Of a DNA stretch of 54,897 bases, positions 8,752-17,162 are shown piece by piece. Within the stretch, counting starts at the first letter, position 1. Every line of letters begins with the position of its first letter. The notes under the pieces were generated by a model. That model ran no database searches. It was not told the origin of the DNA and saw only the letters and a list, made by a program, of their open reading frames with translations. The translations under genes were made by a program, and so were the position numbers. Source of the DNA: JAFDVL01 sp031409955 (GTDB taxonomy: Bacteria; Acidobacteriota; Blastocatellia; RBC074); the NCBI GenBank assembly GCA_031409955.1, contig JANNYF010000019.1, positions 1 to 54,897 of the forward strand, read 5' to 3'.

Positions 8752-9408
8752 AGCAATGTCGCCGGACGAAGAGCAGTGCCAGTTGGCAGGGAAGCGGGTC
8801 CTGATGGGGCTGGGTCAGATACGTGTTGCGTAGGGTGATGAGGCGACGAACACGCGAGCACGGGTGACTGGGACAAAACACCGGATTCGTCTCTAAATGA
8901 CGGCAACGATTCGTTCGATTCGCGGGTTGTTACTGTGGGTTGAGGCCAAAAACCAAACCGGGAAGTTCAGTGCGGGCAGCGCATGGGTAGCATAGATGCT
9001 TCCGCGACTGCAAGAACTTTTTCTTTCGTTGGAGTAGCGCAAACTGTTAGTTTGCGGTGTTGGCGGGGAATAGACGTGGCAGAACGTCGCAAACTAACAG
9101 CCCAAATGCGCGGCTAAAAAACCTGTCAGATCAGTAACTTACGAGAAGGTACGATTTGACGTGATTGTCAGCCCCGTAAACATTGGCCTCTGTGCGCGGT
9201 ACTGACCGCCGGGTCAGGGGCGGCTTCTGAGGCGGTTTCACCTGATGAGTGAAAAGCCCGTGAACCGAAGAGGCTGATTTTATTGGTGGCGTTTGCATAT
9301 TCCACTTTTTAACCGTGCATTCAGGCTAACAGTTTGCGCTACTGTGAGCACGCTTTCTCCTGGTCTCCAAGGTTACGCTTGTTTCCAAACTGAGAATTGC
9401 TGCATCCT
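8752..9408. other. Gene-free stretch with short palindromic repeats
   Basis: About 650 bases without a credible gene between the giant TPR gene and the permease pair; both flanking genes are on the minus strand. It contains an inverted repeat pair (listed separately), a further related copy CGCAAACTAACAG near 9088-9100, and GC-rich hairpin-forming sequence near 9205-9280. No tRNA or recognisable riboswitch was seen. The promoter of the TPR gene should lie at its left end. Confidence 0.5.
9034..9342. repeat. Inverted repeat pair, possible MITE-like element
   Basis: GTAGCGCAAACTGTTAG at 9034-9050 is repeated as its perfect 17-base reverse complement at 9326-9342. Inside the left arm, CAAACT-GTT-AGTTTG is itself palindromic, and a third related copy in inverted orientation (CGCAAACTAACAG) lies near 9088. 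The pair may bound a roughly 309-bp non-coding element; no target duplication was identified. Confidence 0.5.
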
Positions 9409-10704
9409 TCACCGCTCGTATCGCAAAGCATCAATCGGATTCAGCCGCGCCGCGCGATAGGCTGGCCATAAGCCGAAGAAGATGCCAACGCTCATCGAAA
9501 CCAACAGCCCGGCAACAATTGCTCCAATCGAGATGCTGGCCTTCAAAGACGGTACGACGAACTGAATAAACACGGCGATCCCAACGCCAACAATCACGCC
9601 TGCAATGCCGCCCAGCACCGTCAACATCGTCGCCTCCAGCAAAAATTGCCACAGCACATCGCGGCGACGCGCGCCGACCGCTTTGCGTAATCCAATTTCG
9701 GCGGTGCGCTCCGTTACTGAAACCAGCATGATATTCATCACGCCGATGCCGCCAATGAACAAGCCCAGCGAAGCGATGCCCACCATCAAGACGGAAACAC
9801 CGCTCGAAGCCTGCGTCCAAATATCTATGATTTGATTGGAGGCGAACACGGCAAAGTTATCCGGGTCAGCGCTTTTGATGCGCCGATGATGCCGGAGCAT
9901 TTCGCGCGCTTCATCCATCCCCCGTTCGACGTCTTCCGGCGTGTTGACCAAACAGAAGAATTGCAGGAATTCCTTTTCGCGTTCGGAGTAACGCTTGTCA
10001 AACGTGCCAAACGGAATCAGCACGATTTGATTTTCGCTCGGCCCACCAAAAAGGACTTCGCGCTCTTCCAGCAGGCCAATGACTTCATAGACAGCACTGT
10101 CAATGTGAATCATTTTGCCGAGCGGGTCTTCGGCGCCAAAGAGGCCATCGGCGATGGTGCGCCCCAGAATGCAAACATCGCGCCGCCCCGTAGAATCAAT
10201 GGTCGTAAAAGTACGCCCGCGATCCACGACAATGCCGGTGACATCGCCGAAGTTTTGATCTACGCCGCGCAGCAACGGGCTTTGCGCCTCCTCGCCTTTG
10301 TACCAAATGTGGATCGGATCAAACGCCATCTTGGCATAAAAAGGGCTGAGCAATTTCACGCTGGGGCATTCTGTGCGCACGGCCTGTGCATCGTCGAGGG
10401 TGAGCGGCGGTCGTTTTTTGAGCAGTTCCTGAAAATCAGGATTGCCGAAATCGGAAAACCCCATTCGACCCACGACGAACGTGTTCGGATTCAGGCGCGA
10501 CAACGCGTCCTTGACCGTGTTATCCAGGCCTTGAATCAAGGCGACGACAACGATGACGGTCGCTACGCCCATTATTAAACCGAGCAATGTCAGGGAAGAT
10601 TGAAAGCGATATTGATTGATCGCACTCAAGGCCAGACGAAACGCTTCGCCCAGCTCTGCTGTGCGCGCGCCCTGTGCCAACTTTGTCAGGCGTGTTTTAT
10701 TCAT
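9409..10704 (-). CDS. ABC transporter permease, MacB/FtsX type (second of pair)
   Basis: The 431-residue protein has the MacB-PCD/FtsX architecture. There is one N-terminal transmembrane helix (SSLTLLGLIMGVATVIVVVA), a periplasmic domain of about 230 residues, and three C-terminal helices including GIGVMNIMLVSVTERTAEIG and the family hallmark LRKAVGARRRDVLWQFL. Such permeases couple cytoplasmic ATP hydrolysis to work on periplasmic or outer-membrane substrates. The ATG at 10704 is preferred over an upstream in-frame Met because it overlaps the end of the preceding permease gene (ATGAATAA), implying translational coupling. No cognate ABC ATPase or HlyD-like adaptor is adjacent, so the ATPase must be encoded elsewhere. 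It could contribute to export of lipids, peptides or drugs; the substrate is unknown. Confidence 0.85.
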   Translation of the reverse strand: MNKTRLTKLAQGARTAELGEAFRLALSAINQYRFQSSLTLLGLIMGVATVIVVVALIQGLDNTVKDALSRLNPNTFVVGRMGFSDFGNPDFQELLKKRPPLTLDDAQAVRTECPSVKLLSPFYAKMAFDPIHIWYKGEEAQSPLLRGVDQNFGDVTGIVVDRGRTFTTIDSTGRRDVCILGRTIADGLFGAEDPLGKMIHIDSAVYEVIGLLEEREVLFGGPSENQIVLIPFGTFDKRYSEREKEFLQFFCLVNTPEDVERGMDEAREMLRHHRRIKSADPDNFAVFASNQIIDIWTQASSGVSVLMVGIASLGLFIGGIGVMNIMLVSVTERTAEIGLRKAVGARRRDVLWQFLLEATMLTVLGGIAGVIVGVGIAVFIQFVVPSLKASISIGAIVAGLLVSMSVGIFFGLWPAYRAARLNPIDALRYER

Positions 10705-11956
10705 AGCGCAACGCCTCAATCGGAGAAAGTTCAGAAGCGCGCCGCGCCGGATACACGCCCGCGATCAACCCGACGATGGAAGAAACGATGAAACCGAGAC
10801 CCGCGACCATTGGGCGCGAACTCGCAGGCAATGGCGTCAACAGCGAAATCAGCCAAGCAATCAGCATCCCGAAACTTGTCCCCAGGATTCCGCCGACAAA
10901 ACACAGCAGCACCGTCTCGACTAAAAACTGTGCCAGCACATCGCGTTTGCGTGCGCCCAACGCTTTGCGCAACCCGATTTCGCGCGTCCGCTCGCGCACG
11001 TTCACCATCATAATGTTGGTCACGCCGAGGCCCCCCACCGTCAAGGCAATGCCGGAAATAATCAGCGTCACCAGATAAAACCCACCGATCACAGCGGAGT
11101 AGATGCCCGCCGCCGAATCCGACGTCGTGACGAAAAACGTGTCTTCCTGATCGAAGAGTACATGCCGCCGTTGCCGCATCATGCCGCGCACTTCATCCAC
11201 CGCAGATGCCGCCGCGATGCCCGGTCGTTGTTGGCAGTAAATCGTCAACGATTGATGCGCGCCGAAACGATACAACAGTGTGGTGAGTGGAATAATGACA
11301 AACCGATCCTGCGAACGACCGAACAATGAACCGCGTGGGGCCAGCGTGCCAATGACTTGAAATGGTTTCCCCATTACATTGAGTTGTGCGCCCAGCGGAT
11401 TGGTGTCACCAAACAGGTCGGTCACGATGTCTGCGCCCAGTAAACAGACGCCGAGATGCTGGTTCTCTTCAGGTTCGGTGTAGAAGCGTCCGGTAACAAC
11501 TTCGACGCGTTCAATGTCGAGCATGCTCGCCGTCAAGCCGCGCATCTGCACGCTTCCGGTCACGGTGTTTTGCCACTTGATGCGCCCCATCAAATTGGCT
11601 TCTGCGCCCGTTGCCGCGCATTCACGACTGTTCTGCTGCACGGTCAAATAATCGTCGTATTCGAGACGCTTCCACTTCGAGGCCTTGATGAAATCGTTGA
11701 CGTTGAGGAAAGAGGAGGGAAGTTGTGAGACCTGAAATACGTCGGGCTGCAACGTCACCAGCCGTTCGGTGATGTACGCATTCGCACCTTCAATCAATGC
11801 GACCATTGCCACCAGCGCGCTGATGCCCACGACAATGCCCAGGATCGCCAAGACAGACCGCTGTTTTTGCGACAAGAGCGCCTTGAGAGCATTCGCTAAG
11901 ATTTCTTTGCGATCCACCAATCTCCCCCGTGTTGAATCCGTTGCTCCACTGCTCAT
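10697..11956 (-). CDS. ABC transporter permease, MacB/FtsX type (first of pair)
   Basis: The 419-residue protein shares the layout of its downstream neighbour: an N-terminal helix (SVLAILGIVVGISALVAMVA), a periplasmic domain, and three C-terminal helices with GGLGVTNIMMVNVRERTREI and GLRKALGARKRDVLAQFLVE. The two probably form a heterodimer, because their genes overlap by 8 bases. The start is taken at the ATG at 11956 (MSSGATDST). An upstream in-frame extension of 26 residues is Arg/Cys-rich and unlike a membrane-protein start. A GTG further in is also possible. No ATPase gene flanks the pair, which is unusual for a complete MacB-type system. Confidence 0.85.
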   Translation of the reverse strand: MSSGATDSTRGRLVDRKEILANALKALLSQKQRSVLAILGIVVGISALVAMVALIEGANAYITERLVTLQPDVFQVSQLPSSFLNVNDFIKASKWKRLEYDDYLTVQQNSRECAATGAEANLMGRIKWQNTVTGSVQMRGLTASMLDIERVEVVTGRFYTEPEENQHLGVCLLGADIVTDLFGDTNPLGAQLNVMGKPFQVIGTLAPRGSLFGRSQDRFVIIPLTTLLYRFGAHQSLTIYCQQRPGIAAASAVDEVRGMMRQRRHVLFDQEDTFFVTTSDSAAGIYSAVIGGFYLVTLIISGIALTVGGLGVTNIMMVNVRERTREIGLRKALGARKRDVLAQFLVETVLLCFVGGILGTSFGMLIAWLISLLTPLPASSRPMVAGLGFIVSSIVGLIAGVYPARRASELSPIEALRYE

Positions 11957-12159
11957 CGCAACCCACGAGCAACGCTTTCGGTTGCGGCGTGCCGGAGATT
12001 GCGCAATCTCAGGCACGCGTAGGCAGATAAACAACCCGCGCGCAATCTGTCAAATAGACCCGCGATTTTTCGCCGTTCTTCGGGCGAAACCAGCTCCGCC
12101 GTTTATCGGGTTCGCGCGTCACTTTACTAATCCCGCCTCAGCCGCTACGATTACTGTTT

Positions 12160-12912
12160 ATGCCGTTGCGCGATACAGAAGCCTTTGTCCTCCGTAGCTA
12201 CACTCTCAAGGAAGCTGACAAGATTTGCGTCTTCCTGACGCGTGATGCGGGCAAGATTCGTGGGGTCGCGCACGGCGCGCGCAAGTTGAAAAGCAAATAT
12301 GGCGCAAGCCTGGAACCGTTCACCGAAGTCTCGTTACATTACTTCGAGCAGGAAAACCGCGAGCTGGTTTCGATCAACAGTTGCGAAATTATCCGCTCGC
12401 AATTCAGCGACAATATCAGCAGTGAACGCCTCGCCGCGTTGCATTATTTGAGCGAATTGCTGATGGAGTTTTTGCCCGATCACGAGCCGAATGAAACGAT
12501 CTATCGGCTGGTCGGCGCGGCCCTGAAAGCGCTCAACCATACGGCGGACGATCCGAGCTTGTTATTGCGGTACTGCGAGGTCTGGATTTTGAAACTGGCG
12601 GGCTTCTTTCCTGATTGGAAACATTGTGCCGAATGCGAAAACGAATTGCCGATGAATGTTGCGGTATGGTTGTCGGTGGAGGGCGCGCCGCAATGTGCGA
12701 ATTGCGCCAACCAGCGCGGCGATGCTTTGACTTCAGAAACGCGAATGCTGGTGAACGACATCTTGCGCATGCCACCCGAAAAATTCGTCGGGCAAACATT
12801 CGACCCGCGTGCGCTGGCCAAGCTTGAGTCTATCGTAGCGAGACTCATCAAAAATACGCTCGAACGTGAGTTGAAATCGTATGAAATGTTGGGGCGACTA
12901 CGGTCGCTGTAG
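12160..12912 (+). CDS. recO: DNA repair protein RecO
   Basis: The 250-residue protein matches RecO in length and motifs. The N-terminal OB fold starts PLRDTEAFVLRSYTLKEADK and includes GVAHGARKLKSKYG. A helical middle domain follows, and then a zinc-binding site with Cys156 and Cys159 (HCAEC) and Cys179 and Cys182 (CANC). RecO anneals single strands and, with RecR, loads RecA onto SSB-coated gaps in the RecFOR pathway. It acts in the cytoplasm at stalled forks and gaps. The Shine-Dalgarno sequence is weak. It is divergent from the permease operon and followed by a repeat-rich spacer before ppdK. Confidence 0.93.
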   Translation: MPLRDTEAFVLRSYTLKEADKICVFLTRDAGKIRGVAHGARKLKSKYGASLEPFTEVSLHYFEQENRELVSINSCEIIRSQFSDNISSERLAALHYLSELLMEFLPDHEPNETIYRLVGAALKALNHTADDPSLLLRYCEVWILKLAGFFPDWKHCAECENELPMNVAVWLSVEGAPQCANCANQRGDALTSETRMLVNDILRMPPEKFVGQTFDPRALAKLESIVARLIKNTLERELKSYEMLGRLRSL

Positions 12913-13013
12913 GATTTAGGATTTAGGGTTTAGGAATTAGCCGAGTTACAGCTTCGCTAAAAACTGACCCCTCATTCATTTGACCTAAATCCTATATCCT
13001 AAAACCTAAATCC
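12911..13013. repeat. AGGATTTAGG-type low-complexity inverted repeat
   Basis: Just after recO, tandem AGGATTT/TTTAGG units (12911-12940) recur inverted as CCTAAATCCT-like units (12983-13013). The arms could fold into a long hairpin of about 25 paired bases. It lies between recO and ppdK and may end the recO transcript. Similar word-like inverted repeats with unrelated sequence flank other genes in this window (see findings). Confidence 0.55.
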
Positions 13014-13047
13014 TTTACGAAATATCTTTGAGGAGATACAGAAGACA

Positions 13048-15786
13048 ATGTCCAAGAAATACGTTTATTTGTTTGCCGGTGGCACCGCCGAAGGCAATAC
13101 GACCATGAAAGATTTGTTAGGCGGCAAAGGCGCGAACCTCGCCGAAATGACCAACGCCGGATTGCCCGTGCCGCCAGGCTTCACGATCACGACCGAAGCT
13201 TGTAATTCGTATTACGACGAAGGCGAACAATTCCCGGCAGGCATGCTGGACGAAGTGATGACCGCGCTCGCCAAAGTCGAAGCCGCCACCGGCAAGCAAT
13301 TTGGCGGCGGCGAGAATCCGATGCTCGTGTCGGTTCGCTCCGGCGCGAAATTCTCGATGCCCGGAATGATGGATACCGTTTTGAATCTGGGCTTGAACGA
13401 TGAAACGCGCGAAGCCCTCGCCAAAATTTCCGGCAACGAACGCTTTGCCTGGGACGCCCATCGCCGCTTCATCCAACTGTTCGGCAAGATTGTACTGGGC
13501 ATTGAGTCCGAAAAGTTTGAGCATATTTTTGAAGGCTACAAACACGAACTCGGCGTCAAAGAAGACACCGCCGTGGGCGCAGACACGCTTGCTAAAGTCG
13601 TAGCCGATTACAAAGAACTCGTCAAAAAAGAAATCGGCCAAGACTTCCCGACCGACGCCAAAGAGCAATTGCAATTAGCCATCAAAGCCGTGTTTGCATC
13701 GTGGAATGGTCGTCGCGCCAAAGATTATCGCCGCATCAACCGCATTGACGACAAACTCGGCACTGCCGTCAATGTGCAAACGATGGTGTACGGCAACCTC
13801 GGCGAAGATTCCGGCACCGGCGTCGCGTTCACGCGTGACGTGGCGACGGGCGAGCGCGTGATCTATGGCGAATACCTGCAAAACGCGCAGGGCGAAGACG
13901 TCGTCGCAGGCATCCGTACGCCCAAGAAAATTGCGCAACTCAACGAAGAGATGCCCGAAATGTATCGGCAATTTGTAGGACTCGCGCAAAAGCTGGAAAC
14001 GCATTACAAAGACGTGCAAGACCTCGAATTCACCATCGAAAAAGGCAAGCTGTACATGCTGCAAACCCGCAATGCGAAACGCACCGGAGCCGCCGCCGTT
14101 CGCATCGCCGTCGAAATGGTGAACGAAGGCGTCATTGACAAAAAGACCGCGATTTCACGCGTCGAACCTGCGCAATTAGATCAATTGTTGCACCCAATGA
14201 TTGACCCGAAAGCCGAAGTCAAAGTCATCGGAACAGGCTTGCCCGCTTCACCCGGAGCCGCGACTGGCAAAGTGGTGTTCGATCCAGACGAAGCCGAAGA
14301 AATGGCGAAGACTGGCGAAAAAGTCATCCTGCTCCGTATCGAAACTTCACCGGAAGATTTTCACGGCATGGTCGCCGCGCAGGCAATTTTGACCGCGCGT
14401 GGTGGTATGACTTCGCACGCCGCAGTCGTCGCACGCGGCATGGGCAAATGCTGTGTCGCGGGACTCGGCGAATTGAAAGTGGATTACAAAAATCAAACTG
14501 CTGAACTCAATGGCAACACGATCAAGAAGGGCGATTCGATCACGCTCAATGGCTCGACCGGCGAAGTGATCCTCGGCGCAGTACCGCTCATCAATCCTGA
14601 AGTCAGCGGCACTTTCAAAACGTTGATGGAATACGTCAACGAATTCCGCAAGCTCGGCGTGCGTGCCAATGCTGACACGCCGCACGATGCAGAAGTCGCG
14701 CGTGGTTTCGGCGCAGAAGGCATTGGCCTTTGCCGCACCGAACACATGTTCTTTGAAGGCGACCGCATTGACAGCGTGCGTCAGATGATTCTGACTTCGA
14801 CCGAATACAAATCTTTGGAAGCACAATTGGCAAACGCTAAAGACGCCGACAAGGCTGATTTACAAGCCAAAATCGCACGTCCAAGCGAGTTGTATCACGG
14901 CGCTCTCGCAGCGCTGCTGGATTTACAACGCGAAGATTTCGTCGGCATTTTCAAAGCGATGAACGGCTTCCCGGTGACGATCCGCACGCTCGATCCGCCC
15001 CTGCACGAATTCGTGCCGCACGATGACGAAACGCTGCAAGCCCTGGCGACAAAACTGAACATGTCATTTGCAGAAGCCAAAGGTCGCGTAGATCAATTAC
15101 ACGAGTTCAATCCGATGCTTGGTCATCGCGGTTGCCGCCTCGGCATCATCTACCCCGAAATCACGCAAATGCAGGCCCGCGCGATTTTCGAGGCAGCGGT
15201 GCAGGTGCAAAAAGAAGGCATCGTCGTCAAACCCGAAATCATGATTCCGCTGGTTGGCAACGTCGCCGAATTGAAATTGCAAACGGACGTAGTGCGCTCC
15301 GTCGCCGCCGAAGTCTTCGCCAAAGAAGGTGTCACCGTTGATTACTTAGTCGGCACAATGATCGAAGTCCCACGCGCCGCTTTGACCGCCAATCGCATCG
15401 CCGAAGTCGCTGAATTCTTCAGCTTCGGCACCAACGATTTGACGCAAATGACGATGGGCTTGAGCCGCGACGATTCCGGCAAATTCCTGCCCGCGTATGT
15501 TGAGAAGAAAATCTACGCCGACGATCCGTTCCAGGTATTGGATCAAGAAGGCGTAGGCCAACTCGTAGACATCGGCATTCAAAAAGGCCGCTCAACCAAG
15601 CCAGACCTGAAAATCGGCATCTGCGGCGAACACGGCGGCGAACCTGAATCTGTGATGTTCTGCCATCGCGTCGGAATGAATTACGTGAGCTGCTCACCGT
15701 ATCGCGTACCGATTGCGTTGCTGGCTGCGGCACAAGCTGCGATTGCAGATGAAGGCGGCGCAGCGATTGCCAAGACGACGGTGTAG
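13048..15786 (+). CDS. ppdK: Pyruvate, phosphate dikinase
   Basis: The 912-residue enzyme interconverts pyruvate + ATP + Pi and PEP + AMP + PPi. The N-terminal ATP-grasp domain is recognised by LLGGKGANLAEMTNAGLPVP and SVRSGAKFSMPGMMDTVLNL. The central phosphohistidine domain has GGMTSHAAVVARGMGK with the catalytic His at residue 457. The C-terminal PEP/pyruvate barrel has GIGLCRTEHMFF, MLGHRGCRLGI, MIEVPRAALTA and FFSFGTNDLTQMT. The length is close to the family norm of about 870-910. A Shine-Dalgarno sequence (GAGGAGATA) precedes the ATG at 13048. It is monocistronic, with a clear terminator behind it. With pckA in this window it points to active PEP-pyruvate-oxaloacetate cycling; its direction in vivo is not readable. 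Confidence 0.97.
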   Translation: MSKKYVYLFAGGTAEGNTTMKDLLGGKGANLAEMTNAGLPVPPGFTITTEACNSYYDEGEQFPAGMLDEVMTALAKVEAATGKQFGGGENPMLVSVRSGAKFSMPGMMDTVLNLGLNDETREALAKISGNERFAWDAHRRFIQLFGKIVLGIESEKFEHIFEGYKHELGVKEDTAVGADTLAKVVADYKELVKKEIGQDFPTDAKEQLQLAIKAVFASWNGRRAKDYRRINRIDDKLGTAVNVQTMVYGNLGEDSGTGVAFTRDVATGERVIYGEYLQNAQGEDVVAGIRTPKKIAQLNEEMPEMYRQFVGLAQKLETHYKDVQDLEFTIEKGKLYMLQTRNAKRTGAAAVRIAVEMVNEGVIDKKTAISRVEPAQLDQLLHPMIDPKAEVKVIGTGLPASPGAATGKVVFDPDEAEEMAKTGEKVILLRIETSPEDFHGMVAAQAILTARGGMTSHAAVVARGMGKCCVAGLGELKVDYKNQTAELNGNTIKKGDSITLNGSTGEVILGAVPLINPEVSGTFKTLMEYVNEFRKLGVRANADTPHDAEVARGFGAEGIGLCRTEHMFFEGDRIDSVRQMILTSTEYKSLEAQLANAKDADKADLQAKIARPSELYHGALAALLDLQREDFVGIFKAMNGFPVTIRTLDPPLHEFVPHDDETLQALATKLNMSFAEAKGRVDQLHEFNPMLGHRGCRLGIIYPEITQMQARAIFEAAVQVQKEGIVVKPEIMIPLVGNVAELKLQTDVVRSVAAEVFAKEGVTVDYLVGTMIEVPRAALTANRIAEVAEFFSFGTNDLTQMTMGLSRDDSGKFLPAYVEKKIYADDPFQVLDQEGVGQLVDIGIQKGRSTKPDLKIGICGEHGGEPESVMFCHRVGMNYVSCSPYRVPIALLAAAQAAIADEGGAAIAKTTV

Positions 15787-15807
15787 AAGTTACTTCCTCT
15801 AAGTTTC

Positions 15808-15847
15808 AAGCGGGCTGGAAATTGATTTTTCTCGCCCGCTTTTTATT
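15808..15847 (+). terminator. Rho-independent terminator after ppdK
   Basis: AAGCGGGC at 15808-15815 pairs with GCCCGCTT at 15834-15841, followed by TTTTATTT. The GC-rich 8-bp stem plus T-run, 20 bases after the ppdK stop, is a standard intrinsic terminator. Confidence 0.85.
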
Positions 15848-15892
15848 TGCTTTGGCACCTTCCTCGAAACCTTTTCCCAAACACCGTACACA

Positions 15893-15922
15893 TTGACTTG
15901 TACAACAGATATGTTGTACAAC
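15893..15922 (+). promoter_or_regulatory. Putative promoter of the ATPase pair
   Basis: TTGACT at 15893-15898 resembles a -35 box, and TACAAC at 15917-15922, 18 bases further on, is a weak -10 match. Both overlap copies 1 and 2 of the GTTGTACAAC repeats, so a protein bound there would block RNA polymerase. This is a prediction by position only. Confidence 0.35.
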
Positions 15923-15938
15923 AAATCTGTTGTACAAC
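15897..15938. promoter_or_regulatory. Three phased GTTGTACAAC operator-like repeats
   Basis: The 10-bp palindrome GTTGTACAAC occurs at 15913-15922 and 15929-15938, with a one-mismatch copy (CTTGTACAAC) at 15897-15906. The three start exactly 16 bases apart. The middle copy lies inside a nearly perfect 22-bp palindrome from AGAT (15908) to ATCT (15924-15927). The array ends 21 bases before the ATG of the first ATPase gene. Perfect symmetry and constant spacing strongly suggest a cooperative binding site for a dimeric regulator. Confidence 0.75.
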
Positions 15939-15959
15939 ATTCATCGAAAGGATCAGAAG

Positions 15960-17162
15960 ATGACAGAAAACCGAATTGGCCCGCCCGTTAGAGGGAAGGA
16001 GTTTTATGGTCGTGATAAGTTCGTCAAGCTGGTGTCCGACCAACTGCGCAATGGTCATGTGTTGCTTGCTGCGCCGCGCAGATTTGGCAAAACCAGTGTG
16101 ATGTTTCGCTTGATTGACGATCCAAAATGGGACTACCGCATCGTTCACGCGGATTTGGAGCATTTAACTGACCCGGCGGTTTTTATCAGTGAGTTGATCG
16201 TCAAATTGGCGAAAGATGGCAAGCTGGCAAAGGTACTCAGCACCTTGAAAAGCTTGCCGAGCGGTCTTTGGGAATCATTCAAATCCAACTTTGAAGAAAT
16301 TGAACTTTACGATTTCAAAGTCAAAATCCGCGAGCAGATCAGCGAGCGATGGCAGGATAGCGGCGAGGAGCTGTTCCGAAAAATTGCCGAGTCCAAAACA
16401 ACCATTGTGTTTTTCCTGGATGAGTTTCCGATGATGATTGACCGGATGGCGCGCACGGGCAAGCGGGAAGAAGCCATTTCGTTGTTGCGTTGGCTCCGTT
16501 CGATCCGCAATCAGCCGCACACTCACAACATTCGGTTTTTGGTCGCTGGTTCGATAGGCATTGATCGCGTCTTGAATGAATTGGGCGAAATCGCTTCGAT
16601 CAATGATTTCGAGCAAATTCGGCTTGAACCCTTTTCCAGCAAAGTTGCGACAGCTTTTCTCCACGAACTCTCGCAATCGCATGGCGTTCCTTTGACAACT
16701 CCCAGTATCCGAAAAATTCTGGCGTTGATTGGCACACCCGTTCCATACTTTTTGCAGATTATCTTTTCCGAGATTTACAAAACCTACGTGCAAGACGAGG
16801 AGCCAATCACACCCAAAAAGATCGAACAGATTTACCGCCATAAAATTCTTGGCGTGAATTGCAAAACGTACTTCGATCATTACTACGGACGCCTGCGCGA
16901 ATACTATCCACTGCACGAAGAGAAGGCGATCAAGCGAATTCTGCGCGAGCTTGCAGTTGTTGATGCGATGACGCGCGATGCCTGCTTTCAGTTCTACCAG
17001 GCACAGGTTGGGCAAGCATCGGACGTGGACAGTTTTAATCGGCTGATGTCAGATTTGGAGCAGGATTTTTACATTGCCTTTGACGCCGAAGCGAGACAAT
17101 ACAAATTCGCTTGTAGGCTGCTACGCGATTGGTGGCTGCGACATTATGGAATGGAGTCGTAA
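15960..17162 (+). CDS. P-loop ATPase (archaeal-type/ORC-like AAA), first of pair
   Basis: The 400-residue protein begins TENRIGPPVRGKEFYGRDKF. The 'GR(D/E)' segment before the P-loop is typical of the AAA+/STAND ATPase_2-like families. Walker A is APRRFGKTS (residues 38-46). Walker B is TIVFFLDEFP, with Asp154 and Glu155. FLVAGSIGIDRVL is a plausible sensor region. The C-terminal about 130 residues contain a helix-rich, probably winged-helix region ending RLLRDWWLRHYG. The ATG at 15960 is chosen over an in-frame TTG at 15930 because it follows AAAGGATCAG and lies outside the operator array. Its stop overlaps the start of the second ATPase (TAATG). Role unknown: a regulator, a chaperone-like ATPase or a stress/defence sensor are all possible. 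Confidence 0.75.
   Translation: MTENRIGPPVRGKEFYGRDKFVKLVSDQLRNGHVLLAAPRRFGKTSVMFRLIDDPKWDYRIVHADLEHLTDPAVFISELIVKLAKDGKLAKVLSTLKSLPSGLWESFKSNFEEIELYDFKVKIREQISERWQDSGEELFRKIAESKTTIVFFLDEFPMMIDRMARTGKREEAISLLRWLRSIRNQPHTHNIRFLVAGSIGIDRVLNELGEIASINDFEQIRLEPFSSKVATAFLHELSQSHGVPLTTPSIRKILALIGTPVPYFLQIIFSEIYKTYVQDEEPITPKKIEQIYRHKILGVNCKTYFDHYYGRLREYYPLHEEKAIKRILRELAVVDAMTRDACFQFYQAQVGQASDVDSFNRLMSDLEQDFYIAFDAEARQYKFACRLLRDWWLRHYGMES

Noticed and set aside
8752..9408. Riboswitch or small RNA in the gene-free stretch
   Set aside because: GC-rich hairpins are present near 9205-9280 but no known riboswitch core was recognised, so nothing is claimed.
9832..10578. A 248-residue plus-strand frame
   Set aside because: Antisense shadow of the FtsX-type permease; no ribosome-binding site or domain.
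15897..15938. Possible CRISPR-like array
   Set aside because: Only three units of 16 bases with 6-base spacers and palindromic cores; this is the design of operators, not of CRISPR repeats.
16275..17015. A 246-residue minus-strand frame
   Set aside because: Antisense shadow of the first ATPase, whose Walker motifs make the plus strand certain.
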